Shown: one piece after another, positions 50,924 to 60,383 of the stretch
How the letters are laid out: every line of letters begins with the position of its first letter
Numbering within the stretch: position 1 is the first letter of the stretch
Assembly (NCBI GenBank): GCA_963714145.1
Contig: OY970235.1
Span: 3,038,001 to 3,102,000 of the forward strand
Direction of reading: 5' to 3'
DNA: 64,000 bases
Origin: JBBWZH01 sp035544115
Lineage (GTDB): Bacteria > Actinomycetota > Actinomycetes > Mycobacteriales > CADCTP01
Notes under the pieces: model-generated
What the model was told of the DNA's origin: nothing
The model's database searches: none
Seen by the model: only the letters and a program-made list of their open reading frames with translations
Translations under genes and position numbers: made by a program

Positions 50924-52124
50924 GTGCCCGCCCAGGTGCCCGAGCCGGCGCGCGGCCCGGCGCCGCGGCCGGCGGCAGCGGCACCGACGTATCTGGACGC
51001 GGCGGCCGCCGCACCGCTGCACCCGGTCGCCCGGCAGGCGCTGCTGGCCGCGCTGGACGACGGCTGGGCCGATCCGGCCCGGCTCTACGGCGCGGCCCGG
51101 CGGTCCCGGCTGCTGCTGGACGGCGCCCGCGCGGCGGTGGCCGACTGCCTCGGCGCCCGGCCGGACGAGGTCAGCTTCACCGCGTCCGGGACACAGGCCG
51201 TGCACCTGGCCGTGCTCGGCGGGCTGGCCGGCCGGCGCCGGTCCGGCGACCGGTTGGTGCACAGCGCGGTCGAGCACTCCAGCGTGCTGCACGCGGCGGA
51301 GCGGCACGCCGCCGCCGGCGGTTCGGTCGAGTCGGTCCCGGTCGACCGGCTCGGCCGGGTCTCCCCGGCCGCGTTCGCCGCGGCGGTGGACCGTCCGGGC
51401 ACCGCGCTGGCCAGCCTGATGTCGGCCAACCACGAGGTCGGGACGGTGCAGCCGGTGGCCGCCGCCGCGGCGGCGTGCGCCGGCGCCGGGGTGCCGCTGC
51501 ACGTGGACGCGGCCCAGTCGGTCGGCCGGGTGCCGGTGCCGCCCGGCTGGTCGATGCTGACCGCCAGCGCGCACAAGTGGGGCGGCCCGCCCGGGGTCGG
51601 GGTGCTGGTGGTCCGCACCGGCACCCGCTGGGTCTCCCCGGTGCCGGCGGACGAGCGGGAAGGCGGCCGGGTGCCCGGCGCCGAGAACGTGCCGGCGATC
51701 GTGGCCGCCGCCGCCGCGCTGCGGGCCCGGCTGTCCGAAATGGACGCGGAGGCGGTCCGGCTGCGCCCGCTGGTCGACCTGATCCGCGGCCGCGTCGCGG
51801 CCACCGTCCCGGACGTGGAGGTGGTCGGCGACCCGACCGACCGGCTGCCGCACCTGGTCACCTTCTCCTGCCTGTACGTGGACGGTGAGGTGCTGCTGCA
51901 CGAGCTGGACCGGCTCGGTTTCGCGGTCTCGTCCGGCTCGTCCTGCACCTCGTCCACGCTGACGCCGTCGCACGTGCTGGCGGCGATGGGCGTGCTCTCG
52001 CACGGCAACGTCCGGGTCTCGCTGCACCGGGACAGCACCGAGGCGGACGTGCGACCGCTTCCTGGCCGTGCTGCCGGGTGTGGTCGCCGAGCTGCGCGCC
52101 GCCGCCGGCGTCACCGGCCTGTGA
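50924..52124 (+). CDS. Cysteine desulfurase (NifS-like), frameshifted near the C terminus
   Basis: PLP-dependent release of sulfur from cysteine, 399 aa when restored. YLDAAAAAPLHPVARQALL, ANHEVGTVQPV, HVDAAQSVGRVPV and SAHKWGGPPGVGVLV (PLP Lys) are class V aminotransferase marks; SSGSSCTSSTLTPSHVL carries the reactive Cys. An extra base near 52048-52051 (GACGTGCGACCGC for GACGTCGACCGC) shifts the last 24 codons; the correct frame ends in VTGL-stop, overlapping TusA by GTGA. Confidence 0.88.
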
Positions 52125-52363
52125 CCACGCCCGAGCCCGCGCTCGTCCTGGACTGCCTGGGGCGGCGGTGCCCGCTGCCGGTGATCGAGCTGGCCCGGCG
52201 GATCGACGCGGTCGAGCCGGGAGCGGTGATCGGGGTGCTCGCGGACGACCCGGCCGCCCGCCTCGACATCCCGGCCTGGTGCCGGATGCGCCAGCAGGAG
52301 TACCTGGGCGAGGCCGAGGCGCCCGGCGGCCCGCTCTACCTGATCCGCCGCACCCCCGCGTGA
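52121..52363 (+). CDS. tusA: TusA-family sulfurtransferase
   Basis: 80 aa. LVLDCLGRRCPLPVIELA contains the CPxP motif, with the Cys as sulfur carrier; beta-alpha-beta fold. It is the natural partner of the adjacent desulfurase, receiving persulfide sulfur for cofactor or thio-nucleoside synthesis. Because of the frameshift in the desulfurase gene the two now read as one fused ORF. Confidence 0.88.
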   Translation: MTTPEPALVLDCLGRRCPLPVIELARRIDAVEPGAVIGVLADDPAARLDIPAWCRMRQQEYLGEAEAPGGPLYLIRRTPA

Positions 52364-52470
52364 CCATTTCGGCGCCATGCGTGAACGTGCGGGGCGCCGG
52401 GCCGAGGCACCCCCGCGGACGGGTAATACTGGTGCGGACCTCTCGTCGACCGATCGGATGTGAGCCTTCC

Positions 52471-54366
52471 GTGTGTGGCCTGTTCGGCTACCTGTCCAAC
52501 GACGGCACCGCGAAGGAGCTCCGCGACGACATCGCGGCCGCGCTCGAACTGGCCCGGCACCGCGGCCCGGATGAGGGCGGCACCCAGGGCGACGCCGACA
52601 CCGTGCTCGGCTTCCGCCGGCTCTCGATCATCGACCTGGACCGCAGCCACCAGCCGCTGCCGTACGACAACGGCCGGTACTGGATGCTCTTCAACGGCGA
52701 GATCTACAACTACCTGGAGCTGCGCGAGCGGCTCACCCGCGAGTTCGGCGCCGAGTTCGCCACCCAGGGCGACGGCGAGGCGATCGTCGCCGGCTACAAG
52801 TACCTGGGCGAGGAGATCGTCGACCACCTGCGTGGCATGTTCGCGTTCCTGATCTGGGACAGCGAGGAGCGGGTGCTGTTCGGCGCCCGCGACTGGTTCG
52901 GCATCAAGCCGATGTTCTACATGACCGACGAGCGCGGGTTCTTCTTCGGCTCGGAGAAGAAGTCGCTGCTGGCGCTCGGCCGTGGCGCCGAGGAGGAGCT
53001 CGACACCCGCGCGCTGCAGCACTACCTGACCCTGCAGTACGTCCCGGAGCCGGCGTCGATGCACCGGCGGATCCGGCGGATCGAGAGCGGCACCTCGTTC
53101 ACCGTCCGTCCCGGTGGCCAGCTGGAGACCAGGCGCTATTTCAAGCCCACGTTCCCGGTGCGGCCGGCGGACGACCCGCAGCGCCGGTACGACGAGATCA
53201 CCGCGGTCCTCGAGGACTCGGTGCGGATGCACATGCGGGCCGACGTGACGGTCGGCGCGTTCCTGTCCGGCGGCATCGACTCGACCGCGATCGCCGCGCT
53301 GGCCAAGCGGCACAACCCGGACCTGATCACCTTCACCGCCGGCTTCGAGCGGGAGGGCTACAGCGAGGTCGACGTCGCGGTGAAGTCGGCCGAGGCGATC
53401 GGCGTCCGGCACATCACCAAGGTCGTCTCGGCCGACGAGATGATGGAGACGCTGCCGCTGATCGTCTGGTACCTGGACGACCCGGTCGCCGACCCGGCCC
53501 TGGTCCCGCTCTACTTCATCGCCCGCGAGGCCCGCAAGCACGTGAAGGTGGTGCTCTCCGGCGAGGGCGCGGACGAGCTGTTCGGCGGCTACAACATCTA
53601 CCGCGAGCCGCTGTCGCTGCGGCGGCTCAGCTCGCTGCCGGCGCCGGTCCGGGCCGGCCTGGCCGGTGTCTCGAAGCGGCTGCCCACCGGTATGCGCGGC
53701 AAGGACCTGCTCCGCCGCGGCGCGCTCCCGCTGGAGCAGCGCTACTACGGCAACGCCCGCATCTTCCGCGACGACGAGCTTGGCTTCCTGGCCACCCGCG
53801 ACCCGGCCGTCTCGTTCCGCAACGTCACCGACCCGATCTACGCGGCCAGCTCCGGCTACGACGACGTGACCCGGATGCAGTACGTGGACCTGTTCACCTG
53901 GCTGCGCGGCGACATCCTGGTCAAGGCCGACAAGATGACGATGGCCAACTCGCTGGAGCTGCGGGTGCCGTTCCTGGACACCGAGGTGTTCCGGGTCGCC
54001 TCCACCCTGCCGGTCGAGCTGCGGATCACCCGCGACGCCAGCAAGGTCGCGCTCCGGCGGGCCCTGCGCGACATCATCCCGCCGCACGTGCTGGACCGGC
54101 GCAAGCTCGGCTTCCCGGTCCCGATCCGGGTCTGGCTCAAGGACGTCATGTACGACTGGGCCCGCGACATCATCACCAGCAGCCAGACCGAGCACCTGAT
54201 CGACCGCCCGTACGCGCTGTCCCTGCTGGATGCGCACCGGGCCGGCCCGCACGACCACAGCCGCAAGCTCTGGACGCTGCTGGTCTTCATGGTCTGGCAC
54301 GGCATCTTCGTCGAGGAGCGGATCAAGCCGGAGATCCCGGCCACCGTCTACCCGGTCAGCCTGTAG
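52471..54366 (+). CDS. asnB: Asparagine synthase (glutamine-hydrolysing)
   Basis: 631 aa. Cys2 (VCGLFGYLSNDG, GTG start) is the glutaminase nucleophile; HRGPDEGG and LFNGEIYNYLELR complete the N-terminal domain. The synthase domain has AFLSGGIDSTAIAALAKRH (ATP PP-loop) and VLSGEGADELFGGYNIY. Rv2201 counterpart by place. AATACT (52440 area) is the probable -10. The 3' end overlaps the convergent MFS gene by 11 bp. Confidence 0.95.
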   Translation: MCGLFGYLSNDGTAKELRDDIAAALELARHRGPDEGGTQGDADTVLGFRRLSIIDLDRSHQPLPYDNGRYWMLFNGEIYNYLELRERLTREFGAEFATQGDGEAIVAGYKYLGEEIVDHLRGMFAFLIWDSEERVLFGARDWFGIKPMFYMTDERGFFFGSEKKSLLALGRGAEEELDTRALQHYLTLQYVPEPASMHRRIRRIESGTSFTVRPGGQLETRRYFKPTFPVRPADDPQRRYDEITAVLEDSVRMHMRADVTVGAFLSGGIDSTAIAALAKRHNPDLITFTAGFEREGYSEVDVAVKSAEAIGVRHITKVVSADEMMETLPLIVWYLDDPVADPALVPLYFIAREARKHVKVVLSGEGADELFGGYNIYREPLSLRRLSSLPAPVRAGLAGVSKRLPTGMRGKDLLRRGALPLEQRYYGNARIFRDDELGFLATRDPAVSFRNVTDPIYAASSGYDDVTRMQYVDLFTWLRGDILVKADKMTMANSLELRVPFLDTEVFRVASTLPVELRITRDASKVALRRALRDIIPPHVLDRRKLGFPVPIRVWLKDVMYDWARDIITSSQTEHLIDRPYALSLLDAHRAGPHDHSRKLWTLLVFMVWHGIFVEERIKPEIPATVYPVSL

Positions 54367-55633
54367 TTCCCGCCGGCCCCGCGGGCGCCACCTCGGCCCG
54401 CGGGGCCGGGCCGGCCCGCTCGGGCCGGGGAACCCGGACGGCCGGGCCGAGCAGGGCGAGGGTCAGCAGGCCGGCCACCAGGTAGAGGCAGGCCTGCCCG
54501 TCCAGCAGCGCGGTCAGGCCGACCCGGTCGCCGAGCAGCCCGCCCAGCAGCACGCCGACGCCACCCAGCGCCGCGCTGGTGGCCTCGGACGCGCCGGCGA
54601 CCCGGCCCAGGTGGCTGGCCGGCGTGCTCGCCTGGGCCACCGTCAGCATCCCCGTCCCGAGGGCCATCGCCGGCACCCCGGCCAACACGAACAGCGCCAC
54701 GTACAGGCCGAGCGCGGTGCTCACCGCGGGCGCGTTCCAGGTGGCCAGCAAGATCACGCCGATCGCGAGCAGCCCGTAGCCGAGCATCGCGGCCGGCCGC
54801 AGCCGCCGGCCCAGCCAGGCCAGCGCCAGCCCGCCGAGCACCGCGCCGATCGCCTGCACGCCGCGCAGCAGCCCCACCGCCGCGCCGTCCCCGTCCAGCC
54901 GGCGTTCCACGAACACCACGAACAGCACCAGGAACAGCCCCTGCGCGAGCTGCCCGATCCCGTTGGCCACGAACACGGTCAGCAGCGGGCGCGACCGCCG
55001 CACCACCAGCAGCCCGTCCAGCCAGCTCCGCAGGAACCCGCCCGCCGGCCCGGCCACCGCCGCCGGCCGCCGGACCCGCACCAGCGTCACCAGCGCGCCG
55101 GCCAGTACGAACGTGACCGCGTCCACCAGCACCACGCCGGGCAGCCCGCCGAGGTCGAACACCACCCCGCCGAGCGGCGAGCCGACCAGCCGGGCGGCGT
55201 TGTCGCCGACGCCGAGCAGCGCGTTGGCCGCCGGCAGCCGCTCGGCGCCCGCGATCACCGGTACCAGCGCGAACGAGGCCGGCCCGGTCAGCCGGGCGAG
55301 GCAGGACTGGGCCACCGCGACGGCAACGACGATCCACAGCTGGCCCCGCCCGGCCACGGCGAGCAGCGGCAGCAGCACCACGGCCTGCACCAGGTTGACC
55401 GTGATCAGCGTCCGGCGCGGGTCCCAGCGGTCCACCAGCACGCCGGCCACGCTGCCCAGCAGCAGCGCCGGCGCCAGCTCCGCGGCGAACACCGCCGAGG
55501 TGGCCAGCGTCGATCCGGTCAGCGCGAACACGTACACCGGCAGCGCGATCATCAGCAGCCAGTCCCCCGCGGCGGAGACCAGCCGGGCCAGCCAGAGCGC
55601 GCCGAAGTCGCGATCGCGGGCAAGTGGGGTCAT
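54356..55633 (-). CDS. MFS transporter (macrolide-efflux-like)
   Basis: 425 aa with about 12 hydrophobic segments; DRDFGALWLARLVSAAGDWLLMIALPVYVF and GVLVDRWDPRRTLITVNL (motif A-like) fit the drug-export MFS group. It follows an ArsR regulator (ATGA overlap), so expression is probably induced by its substrate. Substrate not visible from sequence. Confidence 0.88.
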   Translation of the reverse strand: MTPLARDRDFGALWLARLVSAAGDWLLMIALPVYVFALTGSTLATSAVFAAELAPALLLGSVAGVLVDRWDPRRTLITVNLVQAVVLLPLLAVAGRGQLWIVVAVAVAQSCLARLTGPASFALVPVIAGAERLPAANALLGVGDNAARLVGSPLGGVVFDLGGLPGVVLVDAVTFVLAGALVTLVRVRRPAAVAGPAGGFLRSWLDGLLVVRRSRPLLTVFVANGIGQLAQGLFLVLFVVFVERRLDGDGAAVGLLRGVQAIGAVLGGLALAWLGRRLRPAAMLGYGLLAIGVILLATWNAPAVSTALGLYVALFVLAGVPAMALGTGMLTVAQASTPASHLGRVAGASEATSAALGGVGVLLGGLLGDRVGLTALLDGQACLYLVAGLLTLALLGPAVRVPRPERAGPAPRAEVAPAGPAGTTG

Positions 55634-56205
55634 GCCTGCTCCTCGGGTAGCGGGAAGGCGTTGAGGTCCAGGTGGACGGGCTTCGCGCCGGCCGGTGGGT
55701 CGGTGCGGGTCAGGCCGATGTAGGGCCGGATCAGCGCGTCCAGCGCGGCGGTCAGCGCGGCGAGCTCGTCCGGGGTCATCAGCAGCGAGAACCGGCTCAG
55801 CTCGGTCGCGTCCAGCCACTCCTGGCCGACGCTGTCGGCGCGGCGCAGGAAGGCGTGGGCCAGCTCGGCGTCCTGGTCGACCTGCATGCCGGCCAGGGTC
55901 TGCTGCATGGCCAGCGCCGCCGGGTCGCCGAGGTCGGGATCGAGCGCGAACCCGGTCGCGGTGGCCTGCCACGGGCGCTCCCGACCGTCGTCGGCCGGCG
56001 CCGGCTCGACGAAGCCCCAGCGGGCCAGCTGCCGCAGGTGGTAGCTGCACGCCGACGCCGACGCCCCCACCGCGTCCGCGCACTGGCTGGCGGTACGCGG
56101 CCCGTACGCCATCAGCTGGTTCAGCAGCGCCACCCGGACCGGGTGCGCCACCGCCGCCAGCGCCCGTACGTCCGTGATCGTCCTGCGCTGCTCAGGCCGG
56201 CTCAT
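55630..56205 (-). CDS. ArsR-type winged-helix regulator of the MFS gene
   Basis: 191 aa. VRALAAVAHPVRVALLNQLMAYGPRTASQCADAVGASASACSYHLRQLARWGFVEPA is the HTH part (split here by function, not sequence). A C-terminal helical domain follows. ATG 56205 (MSRPEQRRT) is chosen because the in-frame ATG at 56247 lies upstream of the first operator. Two palindromes (56215-56238, 56257-56280) lie directly upstream. Confidence 0.85.
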   Translation of the reverse strand: MSRPEQRRTITDVRALAAVAHPVRVALLNQLMAYGPRTASQCADAVGASASACSYHLRQLARWGFVEPAPADDGRERPWQATATGFALDPDLGDPAALAMQQTLAGMQVDQDAELAHAFLRRADSVGQEWLDATELSRFSLLMTPDELAALTAALDALIRPYIGLTRTDPPAGAKPVHLDLNAFPLPEEQA

Positions 56206-56214
56206 CCACGCCCC

Positions 56215-56238
56215 AATCTGAAAGAGTTCTTTCAGATT
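56215..56238. promoter_or_regulatory. Operator 1 of the ArsR/MFS pair
   Basis: Perfect palindrome: AATCTGAAAGA, spacer GT, TCTTTCAGATT. Confidence 0.7.
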
Positions 56239-56256
56239 GGAGCACACGCCTGGTCA

Positions 56257-56280
56257 GATGTGAAGGACTTCTTTCAGATC
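56257..56280. promoter_or_regulatory. Operator 2 of the ArsR/MFS pair
   Basis: Imperfect palindrome with the same arms (GATGTGAAG... CTTTCAGATC). Centre-to-centre distance to operator 1 is 42 bp, four helical turns. Confidence 0.6.
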
Positions 56281-56287
56281 GACCGGG

Positions 56288-57331
56288 TCAGCACGAGCCG
56301 CGCTGGAACGAGACCTGCCAGCCCGGCACGGCGGCCCAGTCGGACGAGGCGATCGACGCCTGCGCACACGCCATCGCCTGCACCCGGGCCACCGCCTGCG
56401 CGGTGCTCGGCGAGTGCTGGTCCAGCGCGGGCGGCACCGCGTGCACGTCGGTGGCCACCACCCAGAGATGCCGGCCGCCGTAGAACGCCCGGGTGCTGGC
56501 CGGCAGCGCGGCGAAACCGGCGCCGTCGGTGTCCACCGAGACGAACCAGGGCCGCAGGTCAGCCGGGAAGTTCAGGCGCGGGTCGCCGGTCGCGCCGGCC
56601 CGCTTGATCACCGGGAAGGCCACCGCGGCGGTCGGCGCGCCCCGCAGGTACCCGCCGTACTCCACGTCGGTGTGCAGCGTGTCGAGCGGGTTGCCCTCCT
56701 CGAACGTGCCGGTCTGGGCGAGGAACATGAACCGGCCGCCGGTCGCGGCGAGGGTGCCCCAGTTGTCGGCGGCGGCGGCCGTGTCCAGGTCGGCGAACCG
56801 GCTGCCGTCCGGGCGGGTCAGCAGGTCGGCCGGCCGGTACAGCGCCGCGTCGCCGAGCCGGGCGCGGATCAGCGCGTCGAACTGGGCCGGCCCGAACCCG
56901 CTGCTGGCCGCGAACCCGTTCTTCAGCTCCACCTTGACGATGATCAGCGGGTGGCCCGGGTGGGCGGCGTGCCAGCCGGCGATGTTGTCCAGGCAGCCGC
57001 CGAGGTCCTGGTTCTGCGCGCCGCCGCGGACGCAGTTGTTGTTGCCGGCGCCCAGGAACGGCAGGTCGTGCGCGACGATCCAGCGCCGGAACAGCGTCCA
57101 GACGTCGATCTCGATCAGCTTCGGCCCGGGGTCACCGCTGCTCACGGCGGTGTCCAGGGCCGCGGTCAGCGACGGGTAGGTCGCCTTGTCGTACGTGTTG
57201 TGCACGCCGGTGCCGGTGACGTCGCCGAGCCTGGTGGTCGGCGGCGGCGCCGCGCCGGCCACGCCGGGGATCAGGGCGGCGCCCAGCGCCACCACTCCGA
57301 CTGCTGCCACCGTCGCCAGCCACCTGCGCAT
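56288..57331 (-). CDS. Secreted PI-PLC-like phosphodiesterase (Ca2+-dependent type)
   Basis: 347 aa. Signal peptide ends in PGVAGAAPP. TGTGVHNTYDKATYPSL (first catalytic His), KLIEIDVWTLFRRW (metal Glu/Asp), VAHDLPF (second His) and CLDNIAGWHAAHPGHPLIIVKVELKN follow the TIM-barrel phosphatidylinositol phospholipase C order. A Cys pair (NNNCVRGG, LGGCLDN) may form a disulfide. Could hydrolyse phosphatidylinositol outside the cell. ATG 57331 (MRRWLATV). Confidence 0.78.
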   Translation of the reverse strand: MRRWLATVAAVGVVALGAALIPGVAGAAPPPTTRLGDVTGTGVHNTYDKATYPSLTAALDTAVSSGDPGPKLIEIDVWTLFRRWIVAHDLPFLGAGNNNCVRGGAQNQDLGGCLDNIAGWHAAHPGHPLIIVKVELKNGFAASSGFGPAQFDALIRARLGDAALYRPADLLTRPDGSRFADLDTAAAADNWGTLAATGGRFMFLAQTGTFEEGNPLDTLHTDVEYGGYLRGAPTAAVAFPVIKRAGATGDPRLNFPADLRPWFVSVDTDGAGFAALPASTRAFYGGRHLWVVATDVHAVPPALDQHSPSTAQAVARVQAMACAQASIASSDWAAVPGWQVSFQRGSC

Positions 57332-57551
57332 GCGGCCAGCATCGGTCAACCCCGACCCGGACGGAAGCCCCCAACCAGGCCAGAACCGTGCCCGTCAGAC
57401 AATCGTCGCTGCCCGGTCACCCGGACGCCGACCACCCGCAGCCCGGGGCTGGCCGCCCTGGCCTCCCTGGCGGGCAGCCCAACGGCCGCCGGCCGGCGCC
57501 GGGAGCCGTCGCTGGCCGGGCGCGCCGACCGGGAGCCGCCGCGGGCCGGGA
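57332..57551. other. Interval without a gene
   Basis: 220 bp of GC-rich DNA between the PLC start and the adenosine kinase stop. Contains GCCGGCGCCGGGAGCC-type short repeats (about 57487-57545). No coding or RNA feature is seen. Confidence 0.35.
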
Positions 57552-58529
57552 TCAGCTGGGCAGGTAGGCGCGTACCTCGTCGGCGGCGGCAGCGCCGTAG
57601 GCCGCGCCCAGCCGCTCGGCGAACTCGGCCGGCTTGATCACGTACTCCTGGGTGCCCACGGTCTCCAGCACGTACGTCGCGAGCAGGCTGCCGATCTGGG
57701 CGGACCGCTCCAGGCCCAGCCCCCACGACCGGCCGGCCAGGAAGCCGGCCCGGAACGCGTCGCCGACGCCGGTCGGGTCGGCCTTGGTGGTCTCCGGCGC
57801 GGCCGGCACGTGCAGCTCCGGCTCGCCGAACTGGGCGATCCGCACCCCGTCGGCGCCACAGGTGGTGATCCGGGCGCCGACCTGGCGGAGCAGCTCGTCG
57901 CCGGACCAGCCGGTCTTCTGCTCCAGCAGGCCCAGCTCGTAGTCGTTGGTGAGCAGGTACGAGGCGCCGTCGATGAGTTGCTTGACCTCGTCGCCGCCCA
58001 TCCGGGCCAACTGCTGGGACGGGTCGGCGGCGAACGGGTAGCCCCGGTCGCGGCACTCCTCGGTGTGCCGGACCATCGCGGCCGGGTCGTTCGCCCCGAT
58101 GAGCACCAGGTCGAGCGTGCCGACCCGGGCGGCCACCGGGGACAGCTCGATGTTGCGCGCCTCGGACATCGCGCCCGCGTAGAACGAGGCGATCTGGCAC
58201 ATCTCCTCGTCGGTGGTACAGACGAACCGGGCGGTGTGCGCGATCTCGGAGACGTGCACCGACCCGCAGTCGACCCCGTTGCGCTCCAGCCAGCCGCGGT
58301 AGTCGGCGAAGTCGCTGCCGACCGCGCCGACGAGCACCGGCCGCAACCCCAGCTGCCCCATCCCGAACGCGATGTTGGCGGCCACCCCACCGCGGCGGAG
58401 CACCAGCTCGTCCACCAGGAACGAGAGGGAGACCCGGTGCAGGTGCTCCGGCAGCAACTGCTCGGCGAACCGGCCCGGGAAATGCATGAGGTGATCGGTC
58501 GCGATCGAACCAGTGACGGCAATGGCCAC
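57552..58529 (-). CDS. adoK: PfkB-family adenosine kinase
   Basis: 325 aa. GSIATDHLMHFPGRFAEQ and RRGGVAANIAFGMGQLG at the N terminus, and DPTGVGDAFRAGFLAG (catalytic Asp) at the C terminus. Rv2202c counterpart, the mycobacterial adenosine kinase, by position next to asnB. Salvages adenosine to AMP. GTG 58529 follows GAGGA. Confidence 0.88.
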   Translation of the reverse strand: MAIAVTGSIATDHLMHFPGRFAEQLLPEHLHRVSLSFLVDELVLRRGGVAANIAFGMGQLGLRPVLVGAVGSDFADYRGWLERNGVDCGSVHVSEIAHTARFVCTTDEEMCQIASFYAGAMSEARNIELSPVAARVGTLDLVLIGANDPAAMVRHTEECRDRGYPFAADPSQQLARMGGDEVKQLIDGASYLLTNDYELGLLEQKTGWSGDELLRQVGARITTCGADGVRIAQFGEPELHVPAAPETTKADPTGVGDAFRAGFLAGRSWGLGLERSAQIGSLLATYVLETVGTQEYVIKPAEFAERLGAAYGAAAADEVRAYLPS

Positions 58530-58772
58530 GAGAAGTCCTCAGCTGGTGAGTCGGAGACCGGCGGACACAGCCTAGCCGCTGCGGCCGGAGGAGCAGTCAG
58601 GCACGATGCTACCCAGGGAGACCCATCGCAACCCGGAGTAGCCGCAATCTCGGCGCGGCGGTCGACGCGGCACGATGACCGGTATCCGAACCGCAAAAGC
58701 TGGAACCAGCAGAGCTGGGGGGCCGTCCAATCGGGAGCGTTTCCGACGTTGCCGACGTAGCCGGAGCCCCAG

Positions 58773-60383
58773 ATGACCGAGCTTCCGCCCAACCCGGATG
58801 ACCGTCCCGCACTGCGCCGGTTCTCCCGTCGGCCCGAGCAGCCGGCTCCCCCACCTCAGCAGCCCGCTCCGCAGTACCCCGCACCTCCGCCGCCGAACAC
58901 CCCGCCGTCGAGCTGGCCCGAGCCGGCACCGGCGGGCCGCCCCCGGCGCGGCATGCTGCTCGCCCCACTCGTCGCCGCCATCGCGGTGGCCCTGGTGGCC
59001 GGCGGCATCGTCCTGCTCCGGCACAGCGGGGCGGACGCCGGCAGCCCCCCGCAGCTCGCCCTGGTCGACGCGGCCGTCCCGGCGGAGAGCCAGGCGGACG
59101 CGGCGGCCGCGGCCGGCACCGCGCCGATGCCGGCACTCGGCGGCGGCTACACCGTGGAGGGCAGCCTGCCCACCGGTCCGGCCAAGGCCGCGGTGCGCAC
59201 CCTGCCGGCCGGCCAGGCCACCGCGGCGGCGGTCGAGAAGCTGGCCAGGGCGCTCGGGCTGACCACCACCCCGAAGCGGGTCGGCGGCGCCTGGACGGTC
59301 GATGACGGCGACCGGTCGCTGCGGGTGATCGACGGTGGCGGCTGGCAGTGGCTGTACGACAACGCCCGGCGCTCCACCGGCGGCGGCATGGCCTGTGACG
59401 TGATCGTCAACGGCCGCCGGCTCTGCCTGCCCGGCCGACCGCTGCCCGGTGGCGGCACCGGCAAGGTGACCCCGATCGACCCGCCGGCCGCCAACCCCGG
59501 CGATGAGGACGGCAGCGGTTCGTCCGGCCCGGGCGGCGGCAGCAACGGCAGCTCCGGGTCCGGCACCGCCGGTGCGCCGGACAGTTCGACCGGCAGCTAC
59601 CCGGGCGGCGGCTCGGCGGATGGCTCGACCGGTTCCGGCGGCACCGCCGACCAGCCCGGTATGGACCCGACCACGGTGCCGGGCGCCCCTGCCGCCGGCT
59701 CCGGTGGCGGGCCGGTCGCCGGCCAGGTGGAGCCGGCCAGCCCCAGCCCCGGGGGCACTGTGGTCGCGGTACCGGCGCCCGGCGGGCTGCCGCTGCCGGT
59801 CGAGCCCACCGGGCCGACGCCGGACGAGGCCGCGGTGCGCTCGGCCGCCACCTCGGTGCTGACCGCACTGGGCCTGGGCAACGCCGAGATCCGGGTGCAG
59901 ACGTTCCCGGCGATAGCGATCGTGACCGCCGCACCGGTGGTGGCCGGGCTGCCGACCGCGGGCTTCGAGGTGCGGCTTCAGTACAACGCGAAGATCGAGC
60001 TCGCCGGCGGCTCGGGCTGGCTCGCCACGCCCGTCACCGGCACCGAATACCCGCTGGTGAGCGCGCAGAAGGCGCTGGACGCGCTGCCGAACCCGGAAAT
60101 CGCCCGGGTCTGCACCGACCGGATGCCGGCCACCTGCGCGATCCCGCAGCGGGTGATCACCGGCGCCCGGCTCGGGCTGGCGCTGCGGCACGACCAGCAG
60201 GCCGGCCCGCTGCTGGTGCCGGCCTGGCTCTACACCATCAAGGGCTCCGACCTGCCGCTGACCGCCATCGCGGTCGACCCGAAGTACATCAGCCCGGGTG
60301 ACAAGAAGAACCCGCCGCCGGCCGACCTGCCCACCTCCGGCCCAGGGCGGCCCATCCCGCTGCCGCCCCAGCCAACTAAGTAA
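58773..60383 (+). CDS. Single-pass membrane protein with Gly/Ser-rich extracellular region (Rv2203-like)
   Basis: 536 aa. Proline-rich cytosolic N terminus (1-60), one TM segment (LLAPLVAAIAVALVAGGIVLL), a globular part (about 110-225), a Gly/Ser/Pro linker (230-350) and a second globular domain (about 350-520). Same position as Rv2203 of M. tuberculosis. No enzymatic motif. ATG 58773 follows GGAG by 7 nt. Confidence 0.75.
   Translation: MTELPPNPDDRPALRRFSRRPEQPAPPPQQPAPQYPAPPPPNTPPSSWPEPAPAGRPRRGMLLAPLVAAIAVALVAGGIVLLRHSGADAGSPPQLALVDAAVPAESQADAAAAAGTAPMPALGGGYTVEGSLPTGPAKAAVRTLPAGQATAAAVEKLARALGLTTTPKRVGGAWTVDDGDRSLRVIDGGGWQWLYDNARRSTGGGMACDVIVNGRRLCLPGRPLPGGGTGKVTPIDPPAANPGDEDGSGSSGPGGGSNGSSGSGTAGAPDSSTGSYPGGGSADGSTGSGGTADQPGMDPTTVPGAPAAGSGGGPVAGQVEPASPSPGGTVVAVPAPGGLPLPVEPTGPTPDEAAVRSAATSVLTALGLGNAEIRVQTFPAIAIVTAAPVVAGLPTAGFEVRLQYNAKIELAGGSGWLATPVTGTEYPLVSAQKALDALPNPEIARVCTDRMPATCAIPQRVITGARLGLALRHDQQAGPLLVPAWLYTIKGSDLPLTAIAVDPKYISPGDKKNPPPADLPTSGPGRPIPLPPQPTK

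Noticed and set aside
43825..52051. Programmed +1 frameshifting as explanation for the five split genes
   Set aside because: The sites share no slippery sequence or stop codon in the shift window, and homologues are unshifted. Sequencing error is more likely; kept only as a test item.
50900..52363. A natural fusion protein of cysteine desulfurase and TusA
   Set aside because: The joining segment (RPLPGRAAGCGRRAARRRRR) is a frameshift translation. The correct frame ends in a normal C terminus and a GTGA overlap.
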